Shown: in pieces, positions 1 to 5,580 of the stretch
How positions within the stretch are numbered: position 1 is the stretch's first letter
Layout of the letters: the number at the start of each line of letters is the position of its first letter
Source of the DNA: Sulfurovum sp.
GTDB taxonomy: Bacteria > Campylobacterota > Campylobacteria > Campylobacterales > Sulfurovaceae
Direction: 5' to 3'
NCBI GenBank assembly: GCA_003978375.1
Contig: QNZW01000144.1
Location: 1 to 5,727, forward strand
Length of the DNA stretch: 5,727 bases
Program-made: the position numbers and the translations under genes
The notes under the pieces: generated by a model
Database searches by the model: none
The model's input: the letters and a program-made list of their open reading frames with translations, nothing else
Told to the model about the DNA's origin: nothing

Positions 1-818
1 GGATGTGCTTTCATATATTCTTGCATCTTTTTTACTGAACCTAGTTTGGTATAAATTTGCGTAGTTGCCATGGTTTCGTGTCCTAAGAGTTCGGAAACAT
101 CTGAAATACGTGCACCATTATTTAACAGATGCGTTGCGAAGGAGTGGCGTAGTTGATGGGGTGTGGCTTTAATACCTACTGCTTTAAATAACTTTGTGAT
201 GATATATCGTAATTGTGCTGTATTCATAGGAGTAGCACCTTTTTCAAAAAGATACTTTTTGGGTGCTTTTACTTTGATATAGTTTTGAATAAGTGTTTGC
301 AGTGACGCAAGTATGGGTAGCTCTCTTACCTTGTTACCTTTACCATGGATTTGTATCCATGTCTCTTTAATATCTTCAATTTTAAGTCCACTTAATTCCG
401 AAATACGTAAACCCAGTCCATAAAGCATTGAAATAAGCAATTTTTCTTCCAAAGAAGCCTTAGCTATTACTTCATCTATATAAATCTGTTCTATAGGCTT
501 AGGTAAGCTTTGTGGTACTTTGATGGATTCATCTGCAATCAACTTCATCTCTAAATGACATTGGTCTTCCAAATATGCAACAAAAGAGCGTACTGCAGAA
601 AGTTTTTTAACAATTGTTTTTTTATGGTTTTTTACCATAGCAAAACGAAAAGGAGTAATGTCTAATACATACCTGCCTTCTTCTTCATAAAAATGGCTCA
701 CTTCTCTCATCTGACGTAAGGCTATTTCGTAAGTAATGATGGAATGTTCAGAATACCCTCTTACACTAAATAAATATTCAAGAAATGCTTCTGAATACTC
801 TAAAAGCGTCTCTTTCAT
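1..818 (-). CDS. XerC/XerD-like tyrosine recombinase (3' end cut by window edge)
   Basis: This is a site-specific DNA recombinase of the tyrosine family, acting in the cytoplasm by strand exchange through a 3'-phosphotyrosine. The window shows 272 codons from an ATG at 818; the reading frame is open to the left edge. An N-terminal SAM-like core-binding domain (about 1-90, including LFSVRGYSEHSIITYE) precedes the catalytic domain. All expected catalytic residues are visible: R138 (GLGLRISEL), K160 (GKGNK), H221 and R224 (HQLRHSFATH), H247 (LLGHETM) and nucleophile Y256 (TTQIY). In E. coli XerD about 19 residues follow the tyrosine; 16 are seen here, so only a few residues should be missing. 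It starts 4 bases after the acyltransferase stop and is probably the last gene seen of that operon. The ribosome binding site is weak (TAAGAAG), suggesting coupling. It looks shorter and closer to XerC/D than to XerH of Helicobacter and Campylobacter (about 355-360 residues). A chromosome-dimer role is inference; an integrase-like role is possible. Confidence 0.9.
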   Translation of the reverse strand, partial: MKETLLEYSEAFLEYLFSVRGYSEHSIITYEIALRQMREVSHFYEEEGRYVLDITPFRFAMVKNHKKTIVKKLSAVRSFVAYLEDQCHLEMKLIADESIKVPQSLPKPIEQIYIDEVIAKASLEEKLLISMLYGLGLRISELSGLKIEDIKETWIQIHGKGNKVRELPILASLQTLIQNYIKVKAPKKYLFEKGATPMNTAQLRYIITKLFKAVGIKATPHQLRHSFATHLLNNGARISDVSELLGHETMATTQIYTKLGSVKKMQEYMKAH

Positions 819-822
819 CTTC

Positions 823-1446
823 TTACTTTATCGTATGTTCAAGCATTTTAAAAGAGAGATATGCTTTGGCTTCATCAAATGTCATACCTTCTAATGAAAT
901 ACTTTGCATATAAAAATCTACTTTTGTAAAAGGCTTAGGAATGACAAATGCATCCCAAGAGCTTAGCTTCCAGTAATGTTTTGCTTTAAAATTCATCACA
1001 AAAATAGGAAGTTTACTTTTTAATGCTATTCCTATAGCACCATCACTCATATGATGTCTAGGACCCTTTGGTCCATCCGGTGTAATCAATACTTCTTCAC
1101 CACTTTTAATACTTTTAAATGCTCGTAAAAGCACCTGTTTTGCACCTTTTCTACTAGAGCCTCTAAGTGGGCGAATATGTAATAATTCTAGCGTTTTAGC
1201 AATAAGTTCTCCATCAAAATGAGAAGAGATGATTGCTGAGGCAGGTTGTTTTGGATGTATTTTTCTATAGGCTTGTGGTGACATAAATAGCTCACCATGC
1301 CAACAAACACATACATGTTGCTCTGCCCCTATAACAGTCATTTCATGAAATGTTTTTCGCGTGGTATACCATACAATACGCATACCTGTATATGCCAATG
1401 GAGGGAAAATGACTTTGCCTACTTTACGTAAAATTTTTTTCATCAT
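823..1446 (-). CDS. DUF374-family lysophospholipid acyltransferase-like protein
   Basis: A 207-residue protein of the DUF374 branch of the lysophospholipid acyltransferase (LPLAT) superfamily, expected to transfer an acyl chain to a membrane lipid or lipid A precursor at the inner membrane. Motifs seen in order: a hydrophobic, basic N-terminus (about 1-27) that may sit on the membrane; WHGELFM at 49-55; SSHFDGELIA at 74-83; RGSSRKGA at 95-102; and ITPDGPKGPRH at 121-131, the family's glycine/proline-rich block. The classical HX4D motif appears in modified form, as is usual for DUF374 (known family feature). The exact substrate cannot be read from sequence. It begins 7 bases after the miaB stop; AGGT at 1455-1452 overlaps that stop and serves as ribosome binding site. 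A second ATG at 1443 has better spacing (8 rather than 5 bases), so the true start could be one codon later. H. pylori HP0270, next to miaB, is in my memory a homolog. Confidence 0.88.
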   Translation of the reverse strand: MMKKILRKVGKVIFPPLAYTGMRIVWYTTRKTFHEMTVIGAEQHVCVCWHGELFMSPQAYRKIHPKQPASAIISSHFDGELIAKTLELLHIRPLRGSSRKGAKQVLLRAFKSIKSGEEVLITPDGPKGPRHHMSDGAIGIALKSKLPIFVMNFKAKHYWKLSSWDAFVIPKPFTKVDFYMQSISLEGMTFDEAKAYLSFKMLEHTIK

Positions 1447-1453
1447 ATTTTAC

Positions 1454-2752
1454 CTATACAAGTACGCCTTCTAAGGCACCTCTTGAAGTTTTTGTTACTT
1501 TTATATCGACGATACACCCTAATAACTCTTCACTTCCTTTAACAAAAAAAAGTTTACCATCATCACTCCGACCAGAAATTCTACCATTTGGCTTTAGCTC
1601 ATCAAAATACACTTTATGTATTTTGCCCATTTGTGCATCCATAATCTCATCTAGTATCTCTGTGTGTCTTGTTTGTAATTTCGTCAAACGCTCCCCTGCA
1701 AGTGCATCATCAATTTGATCTTCAAATGCTGCAGCTTCTGTATGTGGACGTGGAGAATATTTAAAAGAAAACATCTGTTCAAAACGCACTTTTTCAAGCA
1801 CCTCCATCGTATCTTCAAAATCGATCTCACTCTCTCCTGGAAATCCTACAATAATGTCTGTAGAAATCGTAGCTTGAGGGCAGAGTGTACGAATTTTTTC
1901 ACAACGATTTATAAAATTCTCTTTTGTGTAGCCTCTTTTCATCTGTTGCAATACTCTAGTAGATCCACTTTGAAGAGGGACATGAATCTGTTTGCAGATT
2001 TTAGGATTTGACGCAAACTCTTCTAAAAATGCATCATCCATATGCAAAGGATGTGGAGAAGTGAAGCGTATACGCTCCAAACCCTCTATCTGAGAAATTT
2101 TTTGTAACAATTGCGTAAAATTATCTATTTCATCCATCCCACTAAAGCGTCTACCATAATGATTGACATTTTGTCCTAAGAGCATTACTTCTTTTGCTCC
2201 ATTTGCCACTGCTTTTGTAATCTCTTGTACAATCAATGCAGAAGGGATAGATATCTCATCTCCACGCGTAGCAGGTACAATACAAAAAGTACAAGATTTA
2301 TCACACCCTATAGAGATATTTACCATAGCTTTAAAAGTATTGCTACGGTACTCACCAAAAGCATAGGTGCTCTCATCAAAATCTGTATTGATTTCAACTG
2401 CATGTTTTTTATCTATCACTTCTGTAATTTTAGATACATTTCTCGCACCCAACACAAAATCAACTACAGGGGCACGTTTTATAATCTCTTTGCCTAAGTG
2501 TGAAGCGGTACACCCTGCTACACCTATTTTTGCACTCTTTTTTTTATGTTTGTTAAACACACCAATTTCAGAAAAAAGCTTTGCAACAGGTTTTTCACGT
2601 ACAGAACAGGTATTTATAATAATAAGATCAGCATCTTTAAGATTATCGGTAAGTTCGTAAGGTTCTTTTTGGTTGAGTTCGGCAATTATATGTTCGCTAT
2701 CACGAACATTCATTGCACATCCAAGGGTTTCTATAAATAGTTTTTTACTCAA
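1454..2752 (-). CDS. miaB: MiaB, tRNA-2-methylthio-N6-dimethylallyladenosine synthase
   Basis: A radical-SAM methylthiotransferase that converts i6A37 to ms2i6A37 in tRNAs reading UNN codons, using two [4Fe-4S] clusters. The 432 residues match the usual family length. The N-terminal UPF0004 domain carries cluster cysteines C12 (ETLGCAMN), C49 (NTCSVRE) and C81 (GCTAS). The radical-SAM CX3CX2C motif is C150, C154, C157 in [16 protein letters not shown], followed by the GQNVN block near 192 and [16 protein letters not shown]-binding domain occupies about 370-432. The start is TTG at 2752: the first ATG downstream encodes M14 and would remove C12, so TTG is well supported; AAAGAGA lies just upstream. 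CAMN and intact C12 favour MiaB over RimO or MtaB. It lies 19 bases after the HP0268-family gene and 7 before the acyltransferase, so it is mid-operon. Confidence 0.96.
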   Translation of the reverse strand: MSKKLFIETLGCAMNVRDSEHIIAELNQKEPYELTDNLKDADLIIINTCSVREKPVAKLFSEIGVFNKHKKKSAKIGVAGCTASHLGKEIIKRAPVVDFVLGARNVSKITEVIDKKHAVEINTDFDESTYAFGEYRSNTFKAMVNISIGCDKSCTFCIVPATRGDEISIPSALIVQEITKAVANGAKEVMLLGQNVNHYGRRFSGMDEIDNFTQLLQKISQIEGLERIRFTSPHPLHMDDAFLEEFASNPKICKQIHVPLQSGSTRVLQQMKRGYTKENFINRCEKIRTLCPQATISTDIIVGFPGESEIDFEDTMEVLEKVRFEQMFSFKYSPRPHTEAAAFEDQIDDALAGERLTKLQTRHTEILDEIMDAQMGKIHKVYFDELKPNGRISGRSDDGKLFFVKGSEELLGCIVDIKVTKTSRGALEGVLV

Positions 2753-2771
2753 TCTGTCTCTTTAGTACTGC

Positions 2772-3011
2772 CTATGCAATAATGTGTACTTCATAAATAT
2801 ATTCATTTTCATCTAAACCATATTTCACTTCGCGCATATAAACAGAGTAACCTTTTTCTTCAAAGTATTCGATAAGTTCTTTTAATTCTTTGTGTGAATT
2901 ATCTTTATCAAAATAAAATATAGATTTGTTCGCTAGTTCTTCTTCTAATTTCTTTAGCTCAATCGTTTTAGGTTTAGCTTTTAGTGTGGTTCTAGCAAGT
3001 TTCAATTTCAT
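2772..3011 (-). CDS. HP0268-family small protein (Smr-like nuclease family)
   Basis: A 79-residue protein resembling H. pylori HP0268 in length and in blocks such as the MKL.LA start, SIFYF (30-34) followed by N38-x-H40-K41, a helix ending FEEKGY (50-55), and a YEVHII tail (73-78). From memory, HP0268 has an Smr-like fold with reported nicking endonuclease and purine-specific ribonuclease activity; whether this protein has it is inferred. It is rich in Lys and Glu, with no signal peptide or membrane segment, so it is cytoplasmic. The start is an ATG preceded by AAGGGA (3023-3018) at 6 bases, a good ribosome binding site. It is first in the operon with miaB, 19 bases apart, and divergent from nusA. 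Campylobacter jejuni carries the same order (small gene, miaB, nusA opposite) as I recall, so this is a conserved phylum neighbourhood. Confidence 0.85.
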   Translation of the reverse strand: MKLKLARTTLKAKPKTIELKKLEEELANKSIFYFDKDNSHKELKELIEYFEEKGYSVYMREVKYGLDENEYIYEVHIIA

Positions 3012-3056
3012 CTATGGTCCCTTAATCTGTTTCTTTGGTTTTTCTTAATTGTCCAA

Positions 3057-3085
3057 AGTATACTTTATTTTCAGTAAAGGTTTGA
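3057..3085 (-). promoter_or_regulatory. Candidate promoter for the HP0268-miaB operon
   Basis: On the minus strand TATACT (3062-3057) is a good -10 match, giving a start near 3050 and a leader of about 40 bases. There is no convincing -35 element at 16-18 bases, but -35 boxes are poorly conserved in many Campylobacterota. An inverted repeat CTTTGG/CCAAAG (3033-3038 and 3053-3058) straddles the predicted start and overlaps the -10; it could be an operator or leader hairpin, or chance. Confidence 0.4.
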
Positions 3086-3096
3086 TTAGATATAAT
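3068..3096 (+). promoter_or_regulatory. Candidate sigma-70 promoter for nusA
   Basis: TTTTCA (3068-3073), a 17-base spacer and a perfect TATAAT (3091-3096) predict a start near 3103 and a nusA leader of about 97 bases. Its elements interleave with those of the opposite candidate promoter, so the two would compete for or share RNA polymerase access. A second -10-like TATAAA at 3161-3166 lies closer to nusA but lacks a correctly spaced -35. Confidence 0.5.
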
Positions 3097-3199
3097 TTTC
3101 TACTTCGAAAAAAGCCCTCCAAAGATGTTATTGACACTGTTATGTTACCTCTTGTAGCGGTATAAATTGAAAATGTATTTTAATTAAGGATAAACTAAA

Positions 3200-4360
3200 A
3201 TGGAAAAAATCTTAGACATCATTGAAGCCATTGCACATGAAAAAAATATTTCTAGCGAACATGCTATAGAAGCTTTTACAACAGCACTTACCAATACTGC
3301 TAAAAAGCTTACGACACGTACCAGTGAATTTGAGGTCATCATAGACAATGACACAAAGACCTATAGTGTCAATAAAGTCATTACTGTAGTAGAAGATGGA
3401 GATGAAAAACTCTTTGTTGAAGTAGGGAAAGAACCTAATATAGAAAAAATAGAGTCTGATGGATTTATCTCTCTTTCAGAAGCCAAGGAGTTTGATGAAT
3501 CTCTAGAGATAGGAGATCAACTAAAAGAAGAGTTTATTTTAGAAGAACATGGACGTACTGCTTCGGCAAATCTTTTTAGAGAGTTAGAGTATCATATACA
3601 ACGACGTATAGAACAAGATCTTTTTGAAAAATATAAAGATAAAGTAGGTTCTGTGATGCTTGGTACAGTAAACCGTATCGATGCCGATGACAATACCTAT
3701 GTAGAAATTGGTGAACTTAAAGGAATAATGAGTCTTCGAAACCGTATTAAAGGTGAGACATTTAAACGTGGGGATAGTATTAGAGCTTTATTACGTTTTG
3801 TAAGTGTTGACCCTGATTATGGACTTTTTTTAGAACTTACAAGAACATCTCCTAAATTTTTAGAAGCCTTAATGGACAGCGAAGTGCCTGAAATTGCTGA
3901 TGGTGTCGTAGAAATCATAAATGCCGCGAGAATCCCTGGAGAACGTGCCAAAATTGCATTAAAAACAGAACAGGCCAATGTTGATCCTATTGGTGCTGCA
4001 GTAGGGGTAAAAGGTGTACGTATTAATGCTGTAAGCGATGAACTCGCAGGAGAAAACATAGATTGTATAGAGTATTCTCCTATCCCAGAAGTATTTATCA
4101 CAAGAGCACTTAGTCCTGCTATTACACAAAGTATTAAAGTAGATGCAGATGCTAAAAAAGCAATCATCAACATCACAAGTGATCAAAAGGCTAAAGCCAT
4201 TGGTAAATCAGGTATTAATATTCGTTTAGCTTCTATGCTAACTGGCTATACATTAGAACTCAATGAAGTAGAAGGTATCGCAGAACGTCAAGTAGACTCT
4301 TCAGAACCAGAAGTAGAAAAAACAACTGACACTGCAGCATTGGCAGACCTATTTAAATAA
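3200..4360 (+). CDS. nusA: Transcription termination/antitermination factor NusA
   Basis: NusA binds RNA polymerase near the RNA exit channel and nascent RNA, modulating pausing, intrinsic termination and antitermination. The 386 residues show the polymerase-binding N-terminal domain (about 1-145, including EHAIEAFTTAL and the helix LFRELEYHIQRRIEQ), an S1 domain (about 148-215, starting VGSVMLGTVNRI), and two KH domains: KH1 around 225-290 with DPIGAAVGVKGVRI, and KH2 around 300-350 with AIGKSGINIRLA. R-rich RIPGERAKIAL precedes KH1 as is typical. It lacks the C-terminal acidic repeats of E. coli NusA (495 residues) and ends in a short acidic tail, normal outside gammaproteobacteria. The start has AAGGA nine bases upstream. 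It is monocistronic here: usual partners such as infB do not follow, and a hairpin terminator lies directly after it. Confidence 0.97.
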   Translation: MEKILDIIEAIAHEKNISSEHAIEAFTTALTNTAKKLTTRTSEFEVIIDNDTKTYSVNKVITVVEDGDEKLFVEVGKEPNIEKIESDGFISLSEAKEFDESLEIGDQLKEEFILEEHGRTASANLFRELEYHIQRRIEQDLFEKYKDKVGSVMLGTVNRIDADDNTYVEIGELKGIMSLRNRIKGETFKRGDSIRALLRFVSVDPDYGLFLELTRTSPKFLEALMDSEVPEIADGVVEIINAARIPGERAKIALKTEQANVDPIGAAVGVKGVRINAVSDELAGENIDCIEYSPIPEVFITRALSPAITQSIKVDADAKKAIINITSDQKAKAIGKSGINIRLASMLTGYTLELNEVEGIAERQVDSSEPEVEKTTDTAALADLFK

Positions 4361-4372
4361 ACATTCAAATAT

Positions 4373-4410
4373 TGTAGGTGCGATCATATCGCACATTACA
4401 TTTTATTTTA
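4373..4410 (+). terminator. Rho-independent terminator after nusA
   Basis: GTGCGAT (4378-4384), a three-base loop CAT and ATCGCAC (4388-4394) form a perfect 7-bp stem. It can be extended by TGTA (4373-4376) pairing with TACA (4397-4400) past a small internal bulge. A T-rich run (TTTTATTTTA, 4401-4410) follows. The run overlaps the stop codon of the convergent CopG-type gene. On the minus strand the hairpin is followed by a mixed sequence, so it would be a weaker terminator for the toxin-antitoxin operon. Confidence 0.75.
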
Positions 4411-4680
4411 CAGCATAGGCTTCAACTTCTCCGTCACATACTGATGTATAAGTGAGGAGAGTATAGTTTGATAAGGTATATTGAGCTCTGCACTTTTTCT
4501 TTTGAGCATCAACATATCAAACTCAGGTATGCGAATATTGATATTTTTACTTTTATTTAAAAAATTCTTTGCCGCATTTTTGGCTTCTAATAGTTCTTCT
4601 TCAAAATTTTCTACTCTTTTTAGTTGTGTAGCATTTTCTACAGCATCGAGTAATTCTAATTCATATTCATCCATTTGCAT
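4408..4680 (-). CDS. CopG/RHH-family antitoxin-like protein without visible toxin
   Basis: A 90-residue putative ribbon-helix-helix DNA-binding antitoxin. The C-terminal half holds the motif: beta strand NINIRIPE (46-53), helix LMLKRKSAELN (57-67), the turn IPYQT (68-72) typical of CopG/BrnA-type antitoxins, and helix ILSSLIHQYVTEKL (73-86). The N-terminal half is acidic and helical (MDEYELELLDAVENA). In such antitoxins the DNA-binding part and the toxin-binding part are separate, but which half binds a partner here is not visible. A strong ribosome binding site, AAAGGAG (4693-4687), sits 6 bases before the ATG at 4680; M3 is an alternative start. It lies 19 bases after the DUF3368 gene and is last in the operon. 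The family's usual partner (BrnT- or RelE-like toxin) is absent on both sides, so it is either orphaned or serves the DUF3368 protein. Confidence 0.82.
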   Translation of the reverse strand: MQMDEYELELLDAVENATQLKRVENFEEELLEAKNAAKNFLNKSKNINIRIPEFDMLMLKRKSAELNIPYQTILSSLIHQYVTEKLKPML

Positions 4681-4699
4681 CAGTAACTCCTTTATTATC

Positions 4700-5170
4700 T
4701 TATTTCACAATACTCTTTATAAGCTTTTCACTTATCCTAAAATCCGATTTATTTAAGTGTTCTATGATTTCCAAAACCTCTGTTTTTGATAGTATTTCAT
4801 TGAGATAAATAAACCGTAATATACCTACCAATCCAATGATTTCTATACCACAACGCTGAGCAAAATTTCTACCCTTTTTTTCATCTATGATAAGTGGGAG
4901 TTTTTTCTCTATCGCCAAAGCAATAGATGCTGACTCACCCTTGTCAAGTATGAAGTTTATCTCTTTAAAGGTCTCTTTGTCTTTATAGTTTTCTATACGT
5001 ATAAAACCTGCTTTTATCTCTGCATCTATATAATTTTTAGCACTTGGTTTTACAGTGACCTCATCGTAGACCTCATGGGGGAGTATGATATTTTCAAACA
5101 TCATACGTAACAGGTCAAACCTATCAATATTTATAAGAACTATCAGTACAGTCGCATCAGATACAATCAC
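4700..5170 (-). CDS. DUF3368 PIN-like putative toxin
   Basis: A 156-residue protein of the DUF3368 family, a PIN-like ribonuclease fold found next to UPF0175-type antitoxins and presumed to be the toxin of the pair. Candidate metal-binding acidic residues fall where PIN domains place them: D5 (VSDATVLI), E37 (VYDEV), E79 (DKGESASIALA) and D96 (LIIDEKKGRNFA). The family tail SDFRISEKLIK (141-151) is present, so the gene looks intact. RNA cleavage and toxicity are inferred. The start is GTG at 5170, overlapping the upstream stop TGA as GTGA, with no good ribosome binding site of its own; translation probably depends on reinitiation after the antitoxin, which would keep toxin below antitoxin. 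It follows the UPF0175 fusion and precedes the CopG-type gene by 19 bases. Confidence 0.85.
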   Translation of the reverse strand: MIVSDATVLIVLINIDRFDLLRMMFENIILPHEVYDEVTVKPSAKNYIDAEIKAGFIRIENYKDKETFKEINFILDKGESASIALAIEKKLPLIIDEKKGRNFAQRCGIEIIGLVGILRFIYLNEILSKTEVLEIIEHLNKSDFRISEKLIKSIVK

Positions 5171-5502
5171 TTAGCATACTTCTTTGCTACAGATATTTGC
5201 TCATCGAGTTCTGCATCTTCATACCCTAACCACTCTATATCAAGTCTGTTAAGAAGATGCATGGCTTCTTGTTTTGTCATAGATAAAAATTCCGCCATCT
5301 TCCCCAAGGAAATAAGCCCCTCTTTATACTGCTCTAAAGCTACGACATTTTTAATACCTATGGAGAGTGTATCATCATTTAATGGTATAGTAATGCCTAT
5401 GGGTTTACTGTGTTTGGTGATAAACACAGATTGATTTTCTGCCAAATACTTCGTCATATTGGAAGGATTATTTTTGAGTTCTCTTATGGCTACTGTTTGC
5501 AT
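5167..5502 (-). CDS. Phd/YefM-like N-terminus fused to UPF0175 domain, putative antitoxin
   Basis: A 111-residue putative antitoxin with two recognisable parts. Residues 1-41 look like the DNA-binding N-terminus of Phd/YefM antitoxins: VAIRELKNNPS (4-14), a helix, then VFITKHSKPIGITIPL (26-41). Residues 55-103 match the UPF0175 pattern: ALEQYKEGLISLGKMAEFL (55-73), MTKQEAMHLLNRLDI (75-89, helix-turn-helix-like) and an acidic tail EDAELDEQI. UPF0175 proteins are commonly adjacent to DUF3368 proteins, as here. Inferred role: the N-terminus binds the operator and autoregulates, the C-terminus neutralises the toxin. The ATG at 5502 follows AAAGGA (5513-5508) by 5 bases. It is first in the operon, with its own promoter, and overlaps the toxin gene by 4 bases. 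Confidence 0.82.
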   Translation of the reverse strand: MQTVAIRELKNNPSNMTKYLAENQSVFITKHSKPIGITIPLNDDTLSIGIKNVVALEQYKEGLISLGKMAEFLSMTKQEAMHLLNRLDIEWLGYEDAELDEQISVAKKYAK

Positions 5503-5516
5503 AGTTATCCTTTGTA

Positions 5517-5529
5517 CTACATATTGTAG
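5517..5529. promoter_or_regulatory. Candidate operator palindrome of the toxin-antitoxin operon
   Basis: CTACA-TAT-TGTAG is a perfect inverted repeat with 5-base arms. It covers the predicted transcription start (about 5525) between the -10 box and the ribosome binding site, where an autoregulating Phd-like antitoxin would be expected to bind. The position supports an operator; binding itself is inference. Confidence 0.45.
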
Positions 5530-5531
5530 GT

Positions 5532-5560
5532 ATTATAGTGTAATATTGAATGTTTGCAAA
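5532..5560 (-). promoter_or_regulatory. Sigma-70 promoter for the antitoxin-toxin-antitoxin operon
   Basis: On the minus strand TTTGCA (5560-5555), a 17-base spacer and a perfect TATAAT (5537-5532) form a good promoter with a leader of about 22 bases before the ATG at 5502. The -35 overlaps an 8-base palindrome TTTGCAAA (5553-5560). No other promoter is evident before the DUF3368 or CopG-type genes, so the three are probably one transcript. No terminator separates it from the VapC-like gene upstream, so readthrough is possible. Confidence 0.6.
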
Positions 5561-5580
5561 GGGAAGTTTTACATTTTATA

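Larger units (their letters stand above)
3012..3199. other. Divergent intergenic region and nusA leader
   Basis: This 188-base stretch separates the miaB operon from nusA. It holds the two back-to-back candidate promoters and, from about 3103, an untranslated nusA leader. I find no tRNA, no convincing small ORF and no clear attenuator hairpin in it. TGTTAT occurs twice within 20 bases (3126 and 3138), without an evident role. The nusA ribosome binding site is AAGGA at 3186-3190, nine bases before the ATG. Confidence 0.6.

Noticed and set aside
1715..2740. Several plus-strand open frames of 64-98 codons opposite miaB
   Set aside because: They lie wholly antisense to a clearly recognisable miaB, have Cys/Phe/Ser-rich, non-protein-like composition and show no known motif.
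3131..3166. Perfect -35 TTGACA (3131-3136) with TATAAA (3161-3166) as a nusA promoter
   Set aside because: The spacer is 24 bases, far from 16-18, so they cannot act as one sigma-70 promoter.
3103..3180. Possible tRNA or small RNA downstream of the strong TATAAT
   Set aside because: No cloverleaf, no T-loop motif and no stable hairpin with a T-run could be found by eye; treated as the nusA leader.
3817..4186. Two minus-strand open frames inside nusA (119 and 75 codons)
   Set aside because: They are antisense to the conserved KH domains of nusA, with no motif; they are frame shadows.
4408..4680. Naming the RHH gene brnA
   Set aside because: No BrnT toxin is adjacent, and the N-terminal half differs from the short BrnA form I know; only a family-level call is justified.
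4481..4756. Plus-strand open frame of 91 codons opposite the CopG-type gene
   Set aside because: Its sequence is a Ser/Phe-rich mirror of the minus-strand gene, which has a strong ribosome binding site and a recognisable RHH motif.
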